DNA of 64,000 nt. Source: an uncultured Eubacteriales bacterium. GTDB taxonomy: Bacteria; Bacillota; Clostridia; Oscillospirales; Acutalibacteraceae. Made by a program: the position numbers and the translations under genes. The notes under the pieces are model-generated. The model was not told the DNA's origin. It ran no database searches and saw nothing but the letters and a program-made list of their open reading frames with translations. Below, piece after piece: positions 16,430-26,155 of this stretch. Where the stretch lies: NCBI GenBank assembly GCA_905198155.1, contig CAJKBQ010000002.1, positions 80,919-144,918 of the forward strand. The letters run 5' to 3'. How positions within the stretch are numbered: the first letter of the stretch is position 1; the number at the start of each line of letters is the position of its first letter.

Positions 16430-17965
16430 ATGAAAAAGCACAGCAAGAAAATCTTTGCGGCGCTGGCGTTGATTCTGGCGTTGGCGTGCGCGCTGACGGC
16501 CTGCGCTCCGGCCGCTGCATCCAGCGGGAATGCGGAATCCAGGGCGTCGGAGGCTCCGGCATCGTCCAAGGCTGATGAAAAGCCGGTGACGTTAAAGTAT
16601 GTCAACCATGGTGCAAAGCCGGATACGGGCAATTGCGACGGGATCTGGAAAGCGGTCAATGAGATTTTGCTCAAAGATTTGAACTGCACGGTGGACGTGG
16701 AGTATCTTGGGTCCGGTGACAAAGCGCAAATGGCGCTGAAATATGCGGGCAATGAGAAGTTCGATTTCGCATTTACGGTTAGCTGGTTTGGCTTTGGCGA
16801 AAACGCGCTGAAAAATGCATTTTACGAGATCAAACAGGATGAACTGGAAAAGTATGCGCCGTATATGGTAAAGACGCTTTCCAAACCTGCATGGCTTGCC
16901 TGCACGATCAGCGGAAAGCTGTATGCCGTTCCGGCCATCAGCACCAGTTGGTCTGACCAAACGATCGCCATCCGCGGCGATCTGCGCGAGAAATATGGGA
17001 TGGATCCGCTGAAAACGACGGACGATTTGGAAAAATACCTGGAAAATGTTGCAAAGAACGAATCGGGCGTGGAACCCTGCGCAAGCATCCTGTATGCGGT
17101 GTACTGCAACCAGAAATACGGATACCGGACGAACGGTGAATGGGCGTTTATGGTCGAAGATCCGGAAAAAGGATTTGAACATCTTGCGTTTTTGGACGGC
17201 TACCTGGAAATGGCTAAAAAGTCGAGAGAATACGTAGAAAAGGGATTTTTCTCACCGGATTTGGCAAACGATTCAACCACAGCGAACGACAAATTCTTGA
17301 ATGGATTGAGCGCAACGGTATTCAATGTTTCGCAGACGACCAATAACCGGATCGCGCTGCCGCTTGCGAAATCGCACCCCGAATGGAAAGTCGAAATGTT
17401 CAACGCAACTGCCGGCACCAAAACGGTGAAATCTGTGGAGAGCAACGCGTTTGCAATCACCCGCACGTCGGAACATCCAACAAAGGTGCTGGAAGTGATT
17501 AACCACATCAACGAATCCGTTGAACTGCAAAAGCTGCTGTGCTTCGGCGTTGAAGGCGTGGACTACGAGATGAAAGACGGGATGCTGGTCAAACTGTCCG
17601 ATGTGCCTAAGGAGAAAGCGTTCAACATCGGCACCAACTGGAACATGACCAACAAAGTGCTGTGGGCCACGTTCTACAAACAGGAAGCGTACGAAGGATA
17701 CGACGAGATTCTGGCCGATCTGGAAAAGAATTCGGTTGAGAATATCCTGAGCGTCTTCGCGTTCGACAACAGCGCCGTGGAGACGGAAGTCGCGAATATC
17801 AGCGCGGTGCAGAAAGAATTCACCAACGGCTTCAACTACGGCTTGTTTGAAGATGTGGATGCGAAGATGGAAGAATACCGTCAGGCCCTCAAAGACGCCG
17901 GATACGACAAGGTGAAGGCCGAGTATAACCGCCAGGCCAAGGAATTTTTGGCGGCGAATCAATAA
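16430..17965 (+). CDS. Extracellular solute-binding lipoprotein of a carbohydrate ABC importer
   Basis: 511 residues. The signal sequence (KKIFAALALILALACALTAC) ends in a lipobox with Cys near residue 25, then an Ala/Ser-rich linker. The mature part looks like the family 1 sugar-binding proteins of the LplA/DUF3502 group (DIWKAVNEILLKDL-like opening, AITRTSEHPTKVLEVINHI). It delivers an oligosaccharide to permeases outside the cell membrane. No permease or ATPase lies beside it; the gene stands alone between its own promoter and a strong terminator. Permeases must be encoded elsewhere. Substrate unknown; arabinose- or fucose-containing oligosaccharides fit the neighbourhood. Confidence 0.85.
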   Translation: MKKHSKKIFAALALILALACALTACAPAAASSGNAESRASEAPASSKADEKPVTLKYVNHGAKPDTGNCDGIWKAVNEILLKDLNCTVDVEYLGSGDKAQMALKYAGNEKFDFAFTVSWFGFGENALKNAFYEIKQDELEKYAPYMVKTLSKPAWLACTISGKLYAVPAISTSWSDQTIAIRGDLREKYGMDPLKTTDDLEKYLENVAKNESGVEPCASILYAVYCNQKYGYRTNGEWAFMVEDPEKGFEHLAFLDGYLEMAKKSREYVEKGFFSPDLANDSTTANDKFLNGLSATVFNVSQTTNNRIALPLAKSHPEWKVEMFNATAGTKTVKSVESNAFAITRTSEHPTKVLEVINHINESVELQKLLCFGVEGVDYEMKDGMLVKLSDVPKEKAFNIGTNWNMTNKVLWATFYKQEAYEGYDEILADLEKNSVENILSVFAFDNSAVETEVANISAVQKEFTNGFNYGLFEDVDAKMEEYRQALKDAGYDKVKAEYNRQAKEFLAANQ

Positions 17966-18061
17966 GTTTGCAAGACTCCCCTCCCCCGCGCGCAGCCGAT
18001 GGCCGTCACCAAACGCTGCGCCGCGGGGCAGCGGAAAACATCGAAGTCTTTTCTAAAATGG

Positions 18062-18107
18062 ATCAGTCGCAGCGGTCGGGGCAACCCGGCTGCTGCGACT
18101 GATTTTT
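18062..18107 (+). terminator. Terminator of the solute-binding protein gene
   Basis: A perfect 12-bp stem, ATCAGTCGCAGC / GCTGCGACTGAT, followed by TTTTT. Confidence 0.9.
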
Positions 18108-18118
18108 ACTTGGAAGAT

Positions 18119-19792
18119 TTATTCCGCGTCTGCGCCGGTTTCCGCCCGCAGCAGCACCCCAAACCGCAGCCCGTCAACGCGCAGCCGCCCGGATTCGTAC
18201 CGCACCGTCCCCGGCTCCGCCCCCACCGGAAACACCCGCAGCGCGCCGTCCAGTGCCAGCGGAATCGCACCGTTCGCCGGAACCACCGGCTGCAAATCGC
18301 GCAGCACCGTCTCCCAGTTTGCCGCATCGTTCCGCAAATACCCCAGCGCAGTGTGCTTTCCGCGCAGCAGCAGCAGCGTCATCCCGCCGCCGCGAAATAC
18401 CTCCGGCACGAACGCTTCGCGGTCAAACGCCACCCCGTCAATCCAGTCGCGCAGCAGCCCATACACCCAATACAAATTGTTCGGCTCCACATAGCTTTCC
18501 CAATGCCACATCTGCCCGCACCCCGCCGCGCCGCAGCACACCGGCGCAAAAACAAAGTCGCACATCAGCAGCCCGTCATGATCTGCCGGGTAATATAAAA
18601 ACGGCCCGGTGTGATTGGCATTGACCGCGCCGGTTTCCGCCACCAGCGTCGGCCGGTCCGGCCGCGATACGCGCGCAATTCCGTCGCGCAGCAGTTTCAG
18701 CGGCGCAGAACGGCACACTTCATCCGCCGCCCCAATGTCCAAATACCGGTGCAGCTGCACCAGGTTGGACGCATCCCAGCAAAAATTCCGGTAATTCTGT
18801 GCCGACCGCGGACTGCAAAGGCTCCCCAGCGAATTGACCACCAGCTGCCGCGGGAACATCGCACGCACCGCAGGCAGCATCGCCCGGTTCCACGCAATCA
18901 TCCCGTCCGTCGGCAAGCAGCTCATCTCGTTCCACAGCTCAATCACCGCCACGGTTGGGTCGCCCCCAATGCGGTCGGCCAGCTGCTGCACCTTGCGCAG
19001 CCACGCCGCCCGCCACGCCGGATCGCGCAGCCATTCCGCCGCGCTTTCGCACCGGCGGTCGCCCAGCCACAGCTTCTTGTTAAACAACCGGAAGCACGCA
19101 TCTGCGTACGAATCGCCGTCCGCCGCCCGCTCGTAGTCAAAATACCGGAACTGCTCGATCGTCAGCTTCATCCGCAGTCCGTACCGCCGTGCCAGCGCGA
19201 TCAGTGCATCCAGCTTTGCCAGCTGTACCGGATCCAGCACCCCCGCCTGATCCGTATCCGGACACAAATATTCCTGTCCCAGCCAAATCCGAATAAAATT
19301 TACGCCCTGTGCCGCGCATTGCCGGAACCACCGTTCGTACCCGCGCAGCCCGATATATGCCCGGCCATGCACGGCAAATTCGCCGCCCGCTGCGCACGCC
19401 ACCGGTCGCAGCACTGCCAGATTCAGCCCGTTCGCGAAAAACGGCCGGCCGTCGCTCGTCGCCAAATACCGCGGGTCGCGCGCGCTGACCGTCACATACC
19501 CCGCCGCGTCCGACGGCGCAGCGGAAACCGTCCCGGACGCGATCGCCGTCCCGTCCTTCCGAGCCGTCCACCGGTATTCCCCCGGTTCCGTCGGCGTGAA
19601 TCGCACCGCCGGAACCGCCGTCCCCACCGGCACGCACCGTTCAAATCCGGCGTCGTCGTACGCAAACCGCACCGGCTGATCGTCAAACGGATACGTTTTC
19701 TCTGTCGCCCCGGACGGCGCCGTCCATACAACTTCATCCGGTTTTTCGTCCGGAAACCGACACGTAACCGGCGTATATTGCAGGCTTTTCAT
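18119..19792 (-). CDS. Clan GH-A glycoside hydrolase with N-terminal DUF5060-like beta domain
   Basis: 557 residues. A beta-sandwich (about 1-100, including GEYRWTARKDG) precedes a TIM barrel starting near ARDPRYLATSDGRPFFANGLN. VAVIELWNEMS gives the acid/base Glu near 289, and TLVAETGAV the nucleophile near 386. A small beta domain ends the protein. The DUF5060 plus cellulase-like barrel layout is common in Clostridia and Bacteroidetes. AAAGGA precedes the ATG. No signal peptide. It is co-transcribed with the mannonate-dehydratase-like gene (31 bp gap), linking hydrolysis to hexuronate breakdown. Substrate unknown. Confidence 0.8.
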   Translation of the reverse strand: MKSLQYTPVTCRFPDEKPDEVVWTAPSGATEKTYPFDDQPVRFAYDDAGFERCVPVGTAVPAVRFTPTEPGEYRWTARKDGTAIASGTVSAAPSDAAGYVTVSARDPRYLATSDGRPFFANGLNLAVLRPVACAAGGEFAVHGRAYIGLRGYERWFRQCAAQGVNFIRIWLGQEYLCPDTDQAGVLDPVQLAKLDALIALARRYGLRMKLTIEQFRYFDYERAADGDSYADACFRLFNKKLWLGDRRCESAAEWLRDPAWRAAWLRKVQQLADRIGGDPTVAVIELWNEMSCLPTDGMIAWNRAMLPAVRAMFPRQLVVNSLGSLCSPRSAQNYRNFCWDASNLVQLHRYLDIGAADEVCRSAPLKLLRDGIARVSRPDRPTLVAETGAVNANHTGPFLYYPADHDGLLMCDFVFAPVCCGAAGCGQMWHWESYVEPNNLYWVYGLLRDWIDGVAFDREAFVPEVFRGGGMTLLLLRGKHTALGYLRNDAANWETVLRDLQPVVPANGAIPLALDGALRVFPVGAEPGTVRYESGRLRVDGLRFGVLLRAETGADAE

Positions 19793-19823
19793 TGGAATCG
19801 TTCCTTTCCGGCATCGCCAAATT

Positions 19824-20789
19824 TTATGTCGTGGGTTGGCGCTGCGCTTTCCCGCCCCCCTGCGCCAATATTCCCTTCAAATACCCGATCGCGAACAGCC
19901 GTCCCAGCGCGTCGTACCCGACCAGCCCGTGTTCCCCTGGCATCGACGGCACATGATCCACGCGAATCGGCACGTCCAGCCCGGCGCGCGCGTATGCCTG
20001 CATCGCCGCCGCCATATCAATCGCCCCGTCGTCGTGAAACGTCTCGCGGAAATCGGTTTTCGTCCCGCGGACATTGCGAAAATGGATGAAGAAAATCTTG
20101 TCCGCCAGCTGTGCAATGGTTTCCGCCAGCGGCGCGCCCATCAGATAATAGCACGCCTGGCAGAACGTCACGCCCAAATAATCCGACCGCACCGTCTCAA
20201 TCCCGCGGACAATCGCGTCCGCATTCGTGAAAATCCGCCCCACCTGCCCCAGCTGCGGAACCGGCGGGTCATCCGGGTGCAGCGCCAGCCGAATCCGGTA
20301 CCGTTCGGCGTACGGCACCACCGCTTTCACGAAGTATTCGTAGTTCGCCCACACCTGCGCCGCCGGCAGCGCAAATCCGTCCCCGGCAAAGTCCGCCGCG
20401 CGGAATCCCGTCACCTGCGCGCCGCCGCGATCCGGCAAATCGGTCGCCGTCCGCGTCCAGCCGTAGTGCGCCATAAAATTGAAGCACAGCGTCGTGACGC
20501 CCGCCTCGTGCAGATTTTTCAGCAGCGCAATCAGTGTCTCAATCGCGCGGTCGCGTCCGGCCGTCCCCAGCTTAATCGCGTCGTGCAGCGCGTTCGGCAG
20601 CGGCTCCACCACCAGCGGCGTAATCCCCGCCGCGCGGAACCGATCCATCACCGCCCGCACGTGCGCCCCGTCCGCCGGGTCAAAATCCGCCGTCTCCGGC
20701 AGCCGCACCGTGCCGTGCCGCACCCCGCACAGCTTCGCCAGCGCCCACGTTTCGTCCGGTTCGGCGCGAAAATAATCGGTCAGTATCAT
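19824..20789 (-). CDS. Mannonate dehydratase-like protein (UxuA family)
   Basis: 321 residues from ATG 20789, behind a GGGGGA box. Family features are TLCFNFMAHYGW, LALHPDDPPVPQ, KIFFIHFRNVRGT followed by FRETFHDDGAIDM, IRVDHVPSMPGEH and LFAIGYLKGIL. These are the metal-binding and active-site stretches of UxuA, which dehydrates D-mannonate to 2-keto-3-deoxygluconate in hexuronate catabolism. The protein is shorter than the E. coli enzyme, as is usual for Gram-positive members. First gene of a pair with the clan-A glycosidase and divergent from an AraC gene. Confidence 0.82.
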   Translation of the reverse strand: MILTDYFRAEPDETWALAKLCGVRHGTVRLPETADFDPADGAHVRAVMDRFRAAGITPLVVEPLPNALHDAIKLGTAGRDRAIETLIALLKNLHEAGVTTLCFNFMAHYGWTRTATDLPDRGGAQVTGFRAADFAGDGFALPAAQVWANYEYFVKAVVPYAERYRIRLALHPDDPPVPQLGQVGRIFTNADAIVRGIETVRSDYLGVTFCQACYYLMGAPLAETIAQLADKIFFIHFRNVRGTKTDFRETFHDDGAIDMAAAMQAYARAGLDVPIRVDHVPSMPGEHGLVGYDALGRLFAIGYLKGILAQGGGKAQRQPTT

Positions 20790-20821
20790 AAAATCCCCCA
20801 CTCCGTTTTGTCCCGTACGAC

Positions 20822-20850
20822 TTGACAATCGTCCCGTCCTGCGGTATGAT
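20822..20850 (+). promoter_or_regulatory. Promoter of AraC gene 20938
   Basis: TTGACA (20822-20827), 17 bp, TATGAT (20845-20850). AATCGTCC occurs at 20827-20834 and 20911-20918, on both sides of the start site. Confidence 0.7.
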
Positions 20851-20937
20851 AAATTTATTCTATCACATCCGCGCCGGTTCGGCTACTGCAATCTGCCGAA
20901 TTTCTGCGCAAATCGTCCGATCGGAGGAAAATGCCGG

Positions 20938-21777
20938 ATGAAAAAAACATACTGCGCCGAAATGGCGCCGCAGCCGCTGTTCACGCTGTTCACCTCGTCC
21001 AAGCCGCAAAAGCGCAACCTGTACCGCGTCCACCAGCACACCGAGCTGGAACTGGGGTGGATTCTGCGCGGCGAAGGGGAGTATATATTGGATGGCGCGT
21101 CCTACGACGCGCAGCCCGGCGACCTGTTCCTGGTGCGCGGCAACGAGCAGCACTGCATCCCCACCATCCGCACCCCCACGCTGGACGCCTTCAATATTCA
21201 CCTCACCGTCCCGTACCTGTGGGGCACCGCGGCCGATTATGCCGATCCGGCGCGGCTGCGGCGGCTGGTCGGCACCGGCGACGTCCCGCACCGCTTCCGC
21301 GGCGATGCCGTTCTGAACGGCCTGCTGACGCAGCTGATGGACAGTGCGCAGTCCGACGCGCCCGAATCCCGGTTTGCCGTCCGCCGGACGATGATTGCGC
21401 TGATCGCCGCACTCGCCGACCGGCTCCCGCCCGACGGCAGCGCACCGGCCACCGCCGCGCACTGGGCAGACATCCAGCGCGCGCTGGCGCTGATCGACGG
21501 CCACTTCACCGAGCCGCTCACCCTCGACCGGATGGCGCGCGAAGCCCGGCTCAGCCGCTCGCACTTTTCGGCCGAATTCAAGTCCGTCACCGGCATCGCG
21601 CCGTACGAATATGTGCTCCTCCGGCGCATCGAGCGCGCCGTCCGCCTGCTGCGCACCACCGACGATACCGTCCTCGCCGTCGCGCAGGACTGCGGCTTCC
21701 GCAGCCTCGCCAGCTTCAACAAGCTGTTCAAAAAGATCACCGGCGCCGTGCCCAGCGCCCTGCGCAATAACGGCTGA
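20938..21777 (+). CDS. AraC family transcriptional regulator
   Basis: 279 residues with GGAGG upstream. The cupin half contains HQHTELELGWIL and GDLFLVRGNEQH. The HTH half contains MAREARLSRSHFSAEFKSVTG and VAQDCGFRSLASFNKLFKKITG. It is divergent from the mannonate-dehydratase/glycosidase pair, which is its likely target. It ends with its own terminator, so it is not linked to the downstream transporter. Confidence 0.93.
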   Translation: MKKTYCAEMAPQPLFTLFTSSKPQKRNLYRVHQHTELELGWILRGEGEYILDGASYDAQPGDLFLVRGNEQHCIPTIRTPTLDAFNIHLTVPYLWGTAADYADPARLRRLVGTGDVPHRFRGDAVLNGLLTQLMDSAQSDAPESRFAVRRTMIALIAALADRLPPDGSAPATAAHWADIQRALALIDGHFTEPLTLDRMAREARLSRSHFSAEFKSVTGIAPYEYVLLRRIERAVRLLRTTDDTVLAVAQDCGFRSLASFNKLFKKITGAVPSALRNNG

Positions 21778-21821
21778 ATCGCGTCCGGCGGCTTTTCGCT
21801 CTTGGCGCTGGTTCCCTTTTT

Positions 21822-21851
21822 CGCCCGATTCAATTTTCGGGCGCTTTTTTT
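21822..21851 (+). terminator. Terminator after AraC 20938
   Basis: CGCCCGA / TCGGGCG stem followed by CTTTTTTT. The remaining AT-rich DNA to 22094 holds only the importer promoter. Confidence 0.8.
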
Positions 21852-21988
21852 GTCTATTTGGTCAAATATAGTATGAATTTTTATGCTTGTAGATGCAAAT
21901 ATATACATATTCCGGATTTTACACGTTTATTTCGTCGTTTTGACCGATTTTTTTCAGATTTTTTAGGCAATGATCTCTGCAATGCCAC

Positions 21989-22018
21989 TTGATTTTGCGT
22001 TCACATTTGTGTTATGAT
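21989..22018 (+). promoter_or_regulatory. Promoter of the oligopeptide-type importer operon
   Basis: TTGATT (21989-21994), 18 bp, TATGAT (22013-22018). Confidence 0.55.
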
Positions 22019-22094
22019 ATTAAATAACATAAAACGTGGGGATTCTATATGTGAGAGGGAACTAATCCACAATTTTGGAAAGCGGGATAGATCA

Positions 22095-23024
22095 ATGAAT
22101 TCAAAAATGTTCTTGTACATTCTGAAACGCATCGGGCTGGCGATCCTGACGATCTGGGTCGTAATTACGATCACGTTTTTTGTAATGCACGCAGTCCCGG
22201 GCGGACCGTTCGTGGGCGAAAAAGCCACCACCCCCGCCGTGCAGGCGGCCATGGAAGCCAAGTACGGTCTGGACAAGCCCGTGATGGAGCAGTACGCTAC
22301 CTACCTCAAAGACATCGTCACCAAGTTCGACTTTGGCCCGTCGTTGAAGCAGCGCGGCCGTACCGTCATCGACATCGTCGGCGACGGCCTCAAGGTTTCG
22401 GCCAAGCTGGGGCTGATTGCAGCGTTTGCGGCGCTGATCGTCGGCGTCGTGCTGGGCGCAGCCGCTGCGCTCCGGCGCAATAAGATCATCGACAAAGTCA
22501 TCATGGTCATCACCACAGCGTTTGTGTCGATGCCGTCGTTCATCGTGGGGTCGCTGCTGCTGATTATCTTTTCCGTCAGGCTGGGCTGGCTGCCCGCCAA
22601 CGGCACCACCGCCCAAGGCTTGGTGCTCCCCGTCATCACCCTCGCGCTCTACCCCATGTCCTACATCACGCGTCTCACGCGCTCTTCGATGCTGGACGTC
22701 CTCGGCCAGGACTACATCCGCACCGCGCGCGCCAAAGGCGTGCCGGGCTTCCGGGTGATTTTTGGTCATGCACTGAAAAACTCGCTGATCCCGGTCATCA
22801 CCTACTTCGGGCCGATGCTGGCGTACATCGTCACCGGTTCGCTCGTGGTGGAGCAGGTATTCGCCGTGCCGGGCATCGGCCGCTCGTTCGTCAACAGCAT
22901 CACCGGACGCGACTATCCGCTGGTGATGGGTACCACCATCGTGCTGGCCGTGCTGATTATCGTCATGAACCTGGTCAGCGACATCATGTACAAAGTCGTC
23001 GATCCGCGGATCGAGCTGGAGTAA
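22095..23024 (+). CDS. ABC transporter permease, DppB/OppB type
   Basis: 309 residues from ATG 22095 (weak GGA-rich box upstream; the earlier ATG at 22014 overlaps the promoter). First helix LAILTIWVVITITFFVMHAV is followed by the family's PGGPF and a large external loop. The permease signature region reads YIRTARAKGVPGFRVIFGHALKNSLIPVI-like. Six helices are expected. It forms the channel with the OppC-type subunit 24037-25095. Unusually, an esterase gene separates the two permease genes. Confidence 0.93.
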   Translation: MNSKMFLYILKRIGLAILTIWVVITITFFVMHAVPGGPFVGEKATTPAVQAAMEAKYGLDKPVMEQYATYLKDIVTKFDFGPSLKQRGRTVIDIVGDGLKVSAKLGLIAAFAALIVGVVLGAAAALRRNKIIDKVIMVITTAFVSMPSFIVGSLLLIIFSVRLGWLPANGTTAQGLVLPVITLALYPMSYITRLTRSSMLDVLGQDYIRTARAKGVPGFRVIFGHALKNSLIPVITYFGPMLAYIVTGSLVVEQVFAVPGIGRSFVNSITGRDYPLVMGTTIVLAVLIIVMNLVSDIMYKVVDPRIELE

Positions 23025-23036
23025 GGAGTGTAAAGC

Positions 23037-24014
23037 ATGACACTCGGAGAAATCTTCAAAAACGGATTGATTCTCCAGCGCGGCAAGCCTGTGCGGGTGT
23101 TCGGCTCGTCCGATACCGGCGCAGCGATCACATTTGCCGGAACCACGCAAACGGCCCCCGCCGGGCCGTTCACCGTGGAATTTCCCGCGATGGATGTCGG
23201 CGGTCCCTACACACTGACGGCGGTTGGCGACGGTCAAACCTGTACCGTTCCCGACATTTACATCGGCGAAGTCATTCTGTTTTCGGGGCAGTCGAACATC
23301 CAGTTCCGAATGAGCGAAGGCGCCATCGACCCCGAACCGCCGGTGCACGACGATATGCTGCGGATTTTCGTTTCGCAGCGCATGGAGCCGGAACCGCTCA
23401 CCCCTGCGGACGGCTGGGTCAAAGCCGACCCGGAAAACATCGGAAAATGGTCGGCGATCGCGTATCAAACCGGACGCGCACTGCGGCAGCGCGGGATTCC
23501 GGTCGGCGTCGTGGTATGCGCCCAGGGTGCATCCGTCATCCAAAGCTGGATCGACGAACGCCGCATCACCGGCACCGCATTGGATCTGCCGGTTGACCAG
23601 CGCCACGGGGACCGAACGTGCCCGCGGTACGCCGCGTGGAATGCCGACGGCGCGTTGTATCATTATATGCTCGAACGGCTTTTCCCGTTTTCGTTCGGTA
23701 AAGTGGTTTGGTATCAGGGCGAAAGCAATACCTCCCCGGCCGAAGGCGCCGTGTACGACCAACTGCTCGCGGAGCTGATATCCAATTGGCGCGCGTGCTT
23801 CCGGGATCCCGCGCTTCCGTTCGTAATCGTGCAGATTGCCGACTACGAACCCGCCGCAGAACCTGGATGGAAATCCGTGCAGGCCGCACAGCGCCGCGCG
23901 GCGCAGTCCATCCCCCATACCGTCCTGGTCGTTTCGGCCGACGTTTGCGAAAAAGACATGATTCACCCGGTGACCAAGTGGAAATTAGCCGCGCGGATCG
24001 CCGATCAACTGTAA
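23037..24014 (+). CDS. Sialate O-acetylesterase-like SGNH hydrolase
   Basis: 325 residues. ILFSGQSNIQF holds the catalytic Ser (block I), VWYQGESNTSP is block III, and EKDMIHPVTKWK carries the Asp/His of block V. The N-terminal beta segment (LQRGKPVRVFGSSDTGAAI) is typical of the bacterial sialate-esterase (SASA/DUF303) group but short. No signal peptide, so it should deacetylate sugars inside the cell. It lies 12 bp after the OppB-type gene and 22 bp before the OppC-type gene, clearly inside the transporter operon. This suggests that the importer carries an acetylated glycan or glycopeptide. Confidence 0.85.
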   Translation: MTLGEIFKNGLILQRGKPVRVFGSSDTGAAITFAGTTQTAPAGPFTVEFPAMDVGGPYTLTAVGDGQTCTVPDIYIGEVILFSGQSNIQFRMSEGAIDPEPPVHDDMLRIFVSQRMEPEPLTPADGWVKADPENIGKWSAIAYQTGRALRQRGIPVGVVVCAQGASVIQSWIDERRITGTALDLPVDQRHGDRTCPRYAAWNADGALYHYMLERLFPFSFGKVVWYQGESNTSPAEGAVYDQLLAELISNWRACFRDPALPFVIVQIADYEPAAEPGWKSVQAAQRRAAQSIPHTVLVVSADVCEKDMIHPVTKWKLAARIADQL

Positions 24015-24036
24015 TATCAAGGAGGTTTCCGTCAAC

Positions 24037-25095
24037 ATGAGCAAAAAACCGTTTAGCCTCCACGTCAATCTGGATGCATTCACCCCGGCCACGGACGCCG
24101 AAAAAGCCTATATGGTCAAAATGCGCCCGTCCACCACGTTCTTCAAAGACGGCGTCCGCCGCCTGCTAAAAAACAAGGTCGCCACCGTCAGCCTGATTAT
24201 CGTCCTGATTATCACGCTGTCGGCGCTGATTCTGCCGATCTTCTGGCCATATTCGTACGAGCAGCAGCTGGGCGTCACGCCCGGTCAGACGGTGGACGCG
24301 TCGTACAGCAACCTTTCGCCGTTTGAATACGGCGCCACCGAGCAGGCGCGCATCGCCGCCGGAGAAAAAGTATTCCCGCACGTATTCGGCACCGACTCCG
24401 CCGGGCGCGACTACTTCATCCGCGTCGTCTACGGCACGCGCATCTCGCTGGCCGTCGGCTTCTTCGCCAGCCTGATCGTCCTGATTATCGGCATGACCAT
24501 CGGCTCCATCGCCGGGTACTGCGGCGGCAAAATCGACCTGTTCATCATGCGCATCGTCGATATCATTTACGCCCTGCCGGACACGCTCATGGTGATCCTG
24601 CTGGCGTCCGTGCTGAAGCTGACGCTCCGTGACGCGCTGGAAGGCACTGTACTGGAAAAAATCGGCAGTAACATCATCAGCCTGTTCATCGTGTTCGCGT
24701 TGCTGTACTGGGTATCGATGGCGCGGCTCATCCGCGGCCAGATTCTCTCCCTCCGCGAGCAGGAATACGTGCTAGCGGCGCAGTCCACCGGCGCGCGCGG
24801 CGGCTGGATCATCATCCGCCACCTGATTCCGAACTGCATCAGCGTCATCATCATCTCGACCGCGCTCCAAATCCCGAACGCGATCTTTACCGAAAGCTTC
24901 CTGTCGTTCCTCGGTCTGGGCGTCAACGCGCCGATGCCGTCGCTCGGTTCGCTTGCGTCCGACGCGCTCAACGGCATCTCCTCGTACCCGTACCGCATGG
25001 TCATCCCGGCGATCGTGATTTCGCTGATCGTGCTGTCGCTGAACCTGTTCGGCGACGGACTGCGGGACGCGTTCGATCCGAAGCTGAACGGTTGA
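24037..25095 (+). CDS. ABC transporter permease, DppC/OppC type
   Basis: 352 residues, longer than usual because of a cytoplasmic N-terminus (about 1-45) and an extended first external loop (about 70-115). HVFGTDSAGRDYFIRVVYGTRISL is the family hallmark stretch (HxLGTDxxGRD variant HVFGTDSAGRD). The EAA-type loop follows at YVLAAQSTGARGGWIIIRHLIPN. AAGGAGG precedes the ATG. Partner of the 22095-23024 permease. Confidence 0.93.
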   Translation: MSKKPFSLHVNLDAFTPATDAEKAYMVKMRPSTTFFKDGVRRLLKNKVATVSLIIVLIITLSALILPIFWPYSYEQQLGVTPGQTVDASYSNLSPFEYGATEQARIAAGEKVFPHVFGTDSAGRDYFIRVVYGTRISLAVGFFASLIVLIIGMTIGSIAGYCGGKIDLFIMRIVDIIYALPDTLMVILLASVLKLTLRDALEGTVLEKIGSNIISLFIVFALLYWVSMARLIRGQILSLREQEYVLAAQSTGARGGWIIIRHLIPNCISVIIISTALQIPNAIFTESFLSFLGLGVNAPMPSLGSLASDALNGISSYPYRMVIPAIVISLIVLSLNLFGDGLRDAFDPKLNG

Positions 25096-25117
25096 TGAAA
25101 AGGAGGCGCAAAGTATC

Positions 25118-26155
25118 ATGGCATTGTTGGAAGTAAACGACCTGCACACCTCCTTTTTCACCGACGCCGGCGAGGTCAAAGCCGTCAACGGCGTGTCGTT
25201 TAACCTGGAAAAGGGCAAAGTGCTGGGCATCGTCGGGGAGTCCGGATCGGGCAAATCGGTCACGGCATACTCGATCATGCAGATTCTCGCCGGAACCGGA
25301 CGCATCGTCTCCGGCTCCATCAAACTCGACGGCCAGGAACTGGTCGGCGCGGACGAAAAAGTGATGAAAACCGTCCGCGGCAATAAAATTTCGATTATTT
25401 TTCAGGACCCTATGACGTCCCTGAACCCCACATACACCATCGGTCACCAGCTGATGGAAGCCATCACGCTGCACACCAACCGCACCCGCGCCCAGGCGTA
25501 TGACCGCGCCGTCGAAATGCTCCGCCTGGTCAACGTCAACGAGCCGGAAAAGCGGATGAAGCAGTATCCGTTTGAGTTTTCGGGCGGTATGCGGCAGCGC
25601 GTGATGATTGCAATGGCGCTGGCCTGCGAGCCGGACATCCTGATCGCCGACGAGCCGACCACCGCGCTGGACGTGACCATCCAGGCGCAGATTCTCGACC
25701 TGATGAAATCCCTCCAGCAGGAGCTGGGCATGGCGATTATCATGATTACGCACGACCTCGGCGTCGTGGCGCAAATGTGCGACGAAGTGATCGTGATGTA
25801 CGCCGGTTCCATCTGCGAGCAGGGTACCGCCGACGAGATTTTCTACAATCCCGCCCACGAATACACCAAAGGCCTGCTGCACTCGATCCCCTCGGTGCAC
25901 AACGTCGGCCAGCGGCTGGATCCGATCAAAGGCACGCCCATCGACCTGCTGAATATGCCGGCCGGATGTCCATTCGCTCCGCGGTGTGACCGCGCAATGA
26001 AAATCTGCCTGCGCGAACGCGCCGAGCGGATGAACCTCAACGCCGACCATCAGGCCGCCTGCTGGATGAATGTCAAAAAGGGCATTGACGACGGCACCAT
26101 CGTACCCGAATCGGCAGACGCAGACGAAGCGCAGAAAGGCGGTGCGGCGCAGTGA
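25118..26155 (+). CDS. ABC transporter ATP-binding protein, OppD/DppD type
   Basis: 345 residues. Walker A is GESGSGKS, the signature is FSGGMRQRV, Walker B is ILIADEPTTALD, followed by the H-loop MITHDLGVV. The C-terminal oligopeptide-transporter extension has GCPFAPRCDRAM. AAAGGAGG precedes the ATG. A non-conserved tail (about 325-345) is rich in Ala and acidic residues. The stop codon overlaps the GTG start of the next ATPase. Confidence 0.95.
   Translation: MALLEVNDLHTSFFTDAGEVKAVNGVSFNLEKGKVLGIVGESGSGKSVTAYSIMQILAGTGRIVSGSIKLDGQELVGADEKVMKTVRGNKISIIFQDPMTSLNPTYTIGHQLMEAITLHTNRTRAQAYDRAVEMLRLVNVNEPEKRMKQYPFEFSGGMRQRVMIAMALACEPDILIADEPTTALDVTIQAQILDLMKSLQQELGMAIIMITHDLGVVAQMCDEVIVMYAGSICEQGTADEIFYNPAHEYTKGLLHSIPSVHNVGQRLDPIKGTPIDLLNMPAGCPFAPRCDRAMKICLRERAERMNLNADHQAACWMNVKKGIDDGTIVPESADADEAQKGGAAQ

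Noticed and set aside
22101..23966. Long minus-strand frame over the permease and esterase genes
   Set aside because: Composition is His/Asp/Arg-rich nonsense with no family motif, and it is antisense to clear genes.
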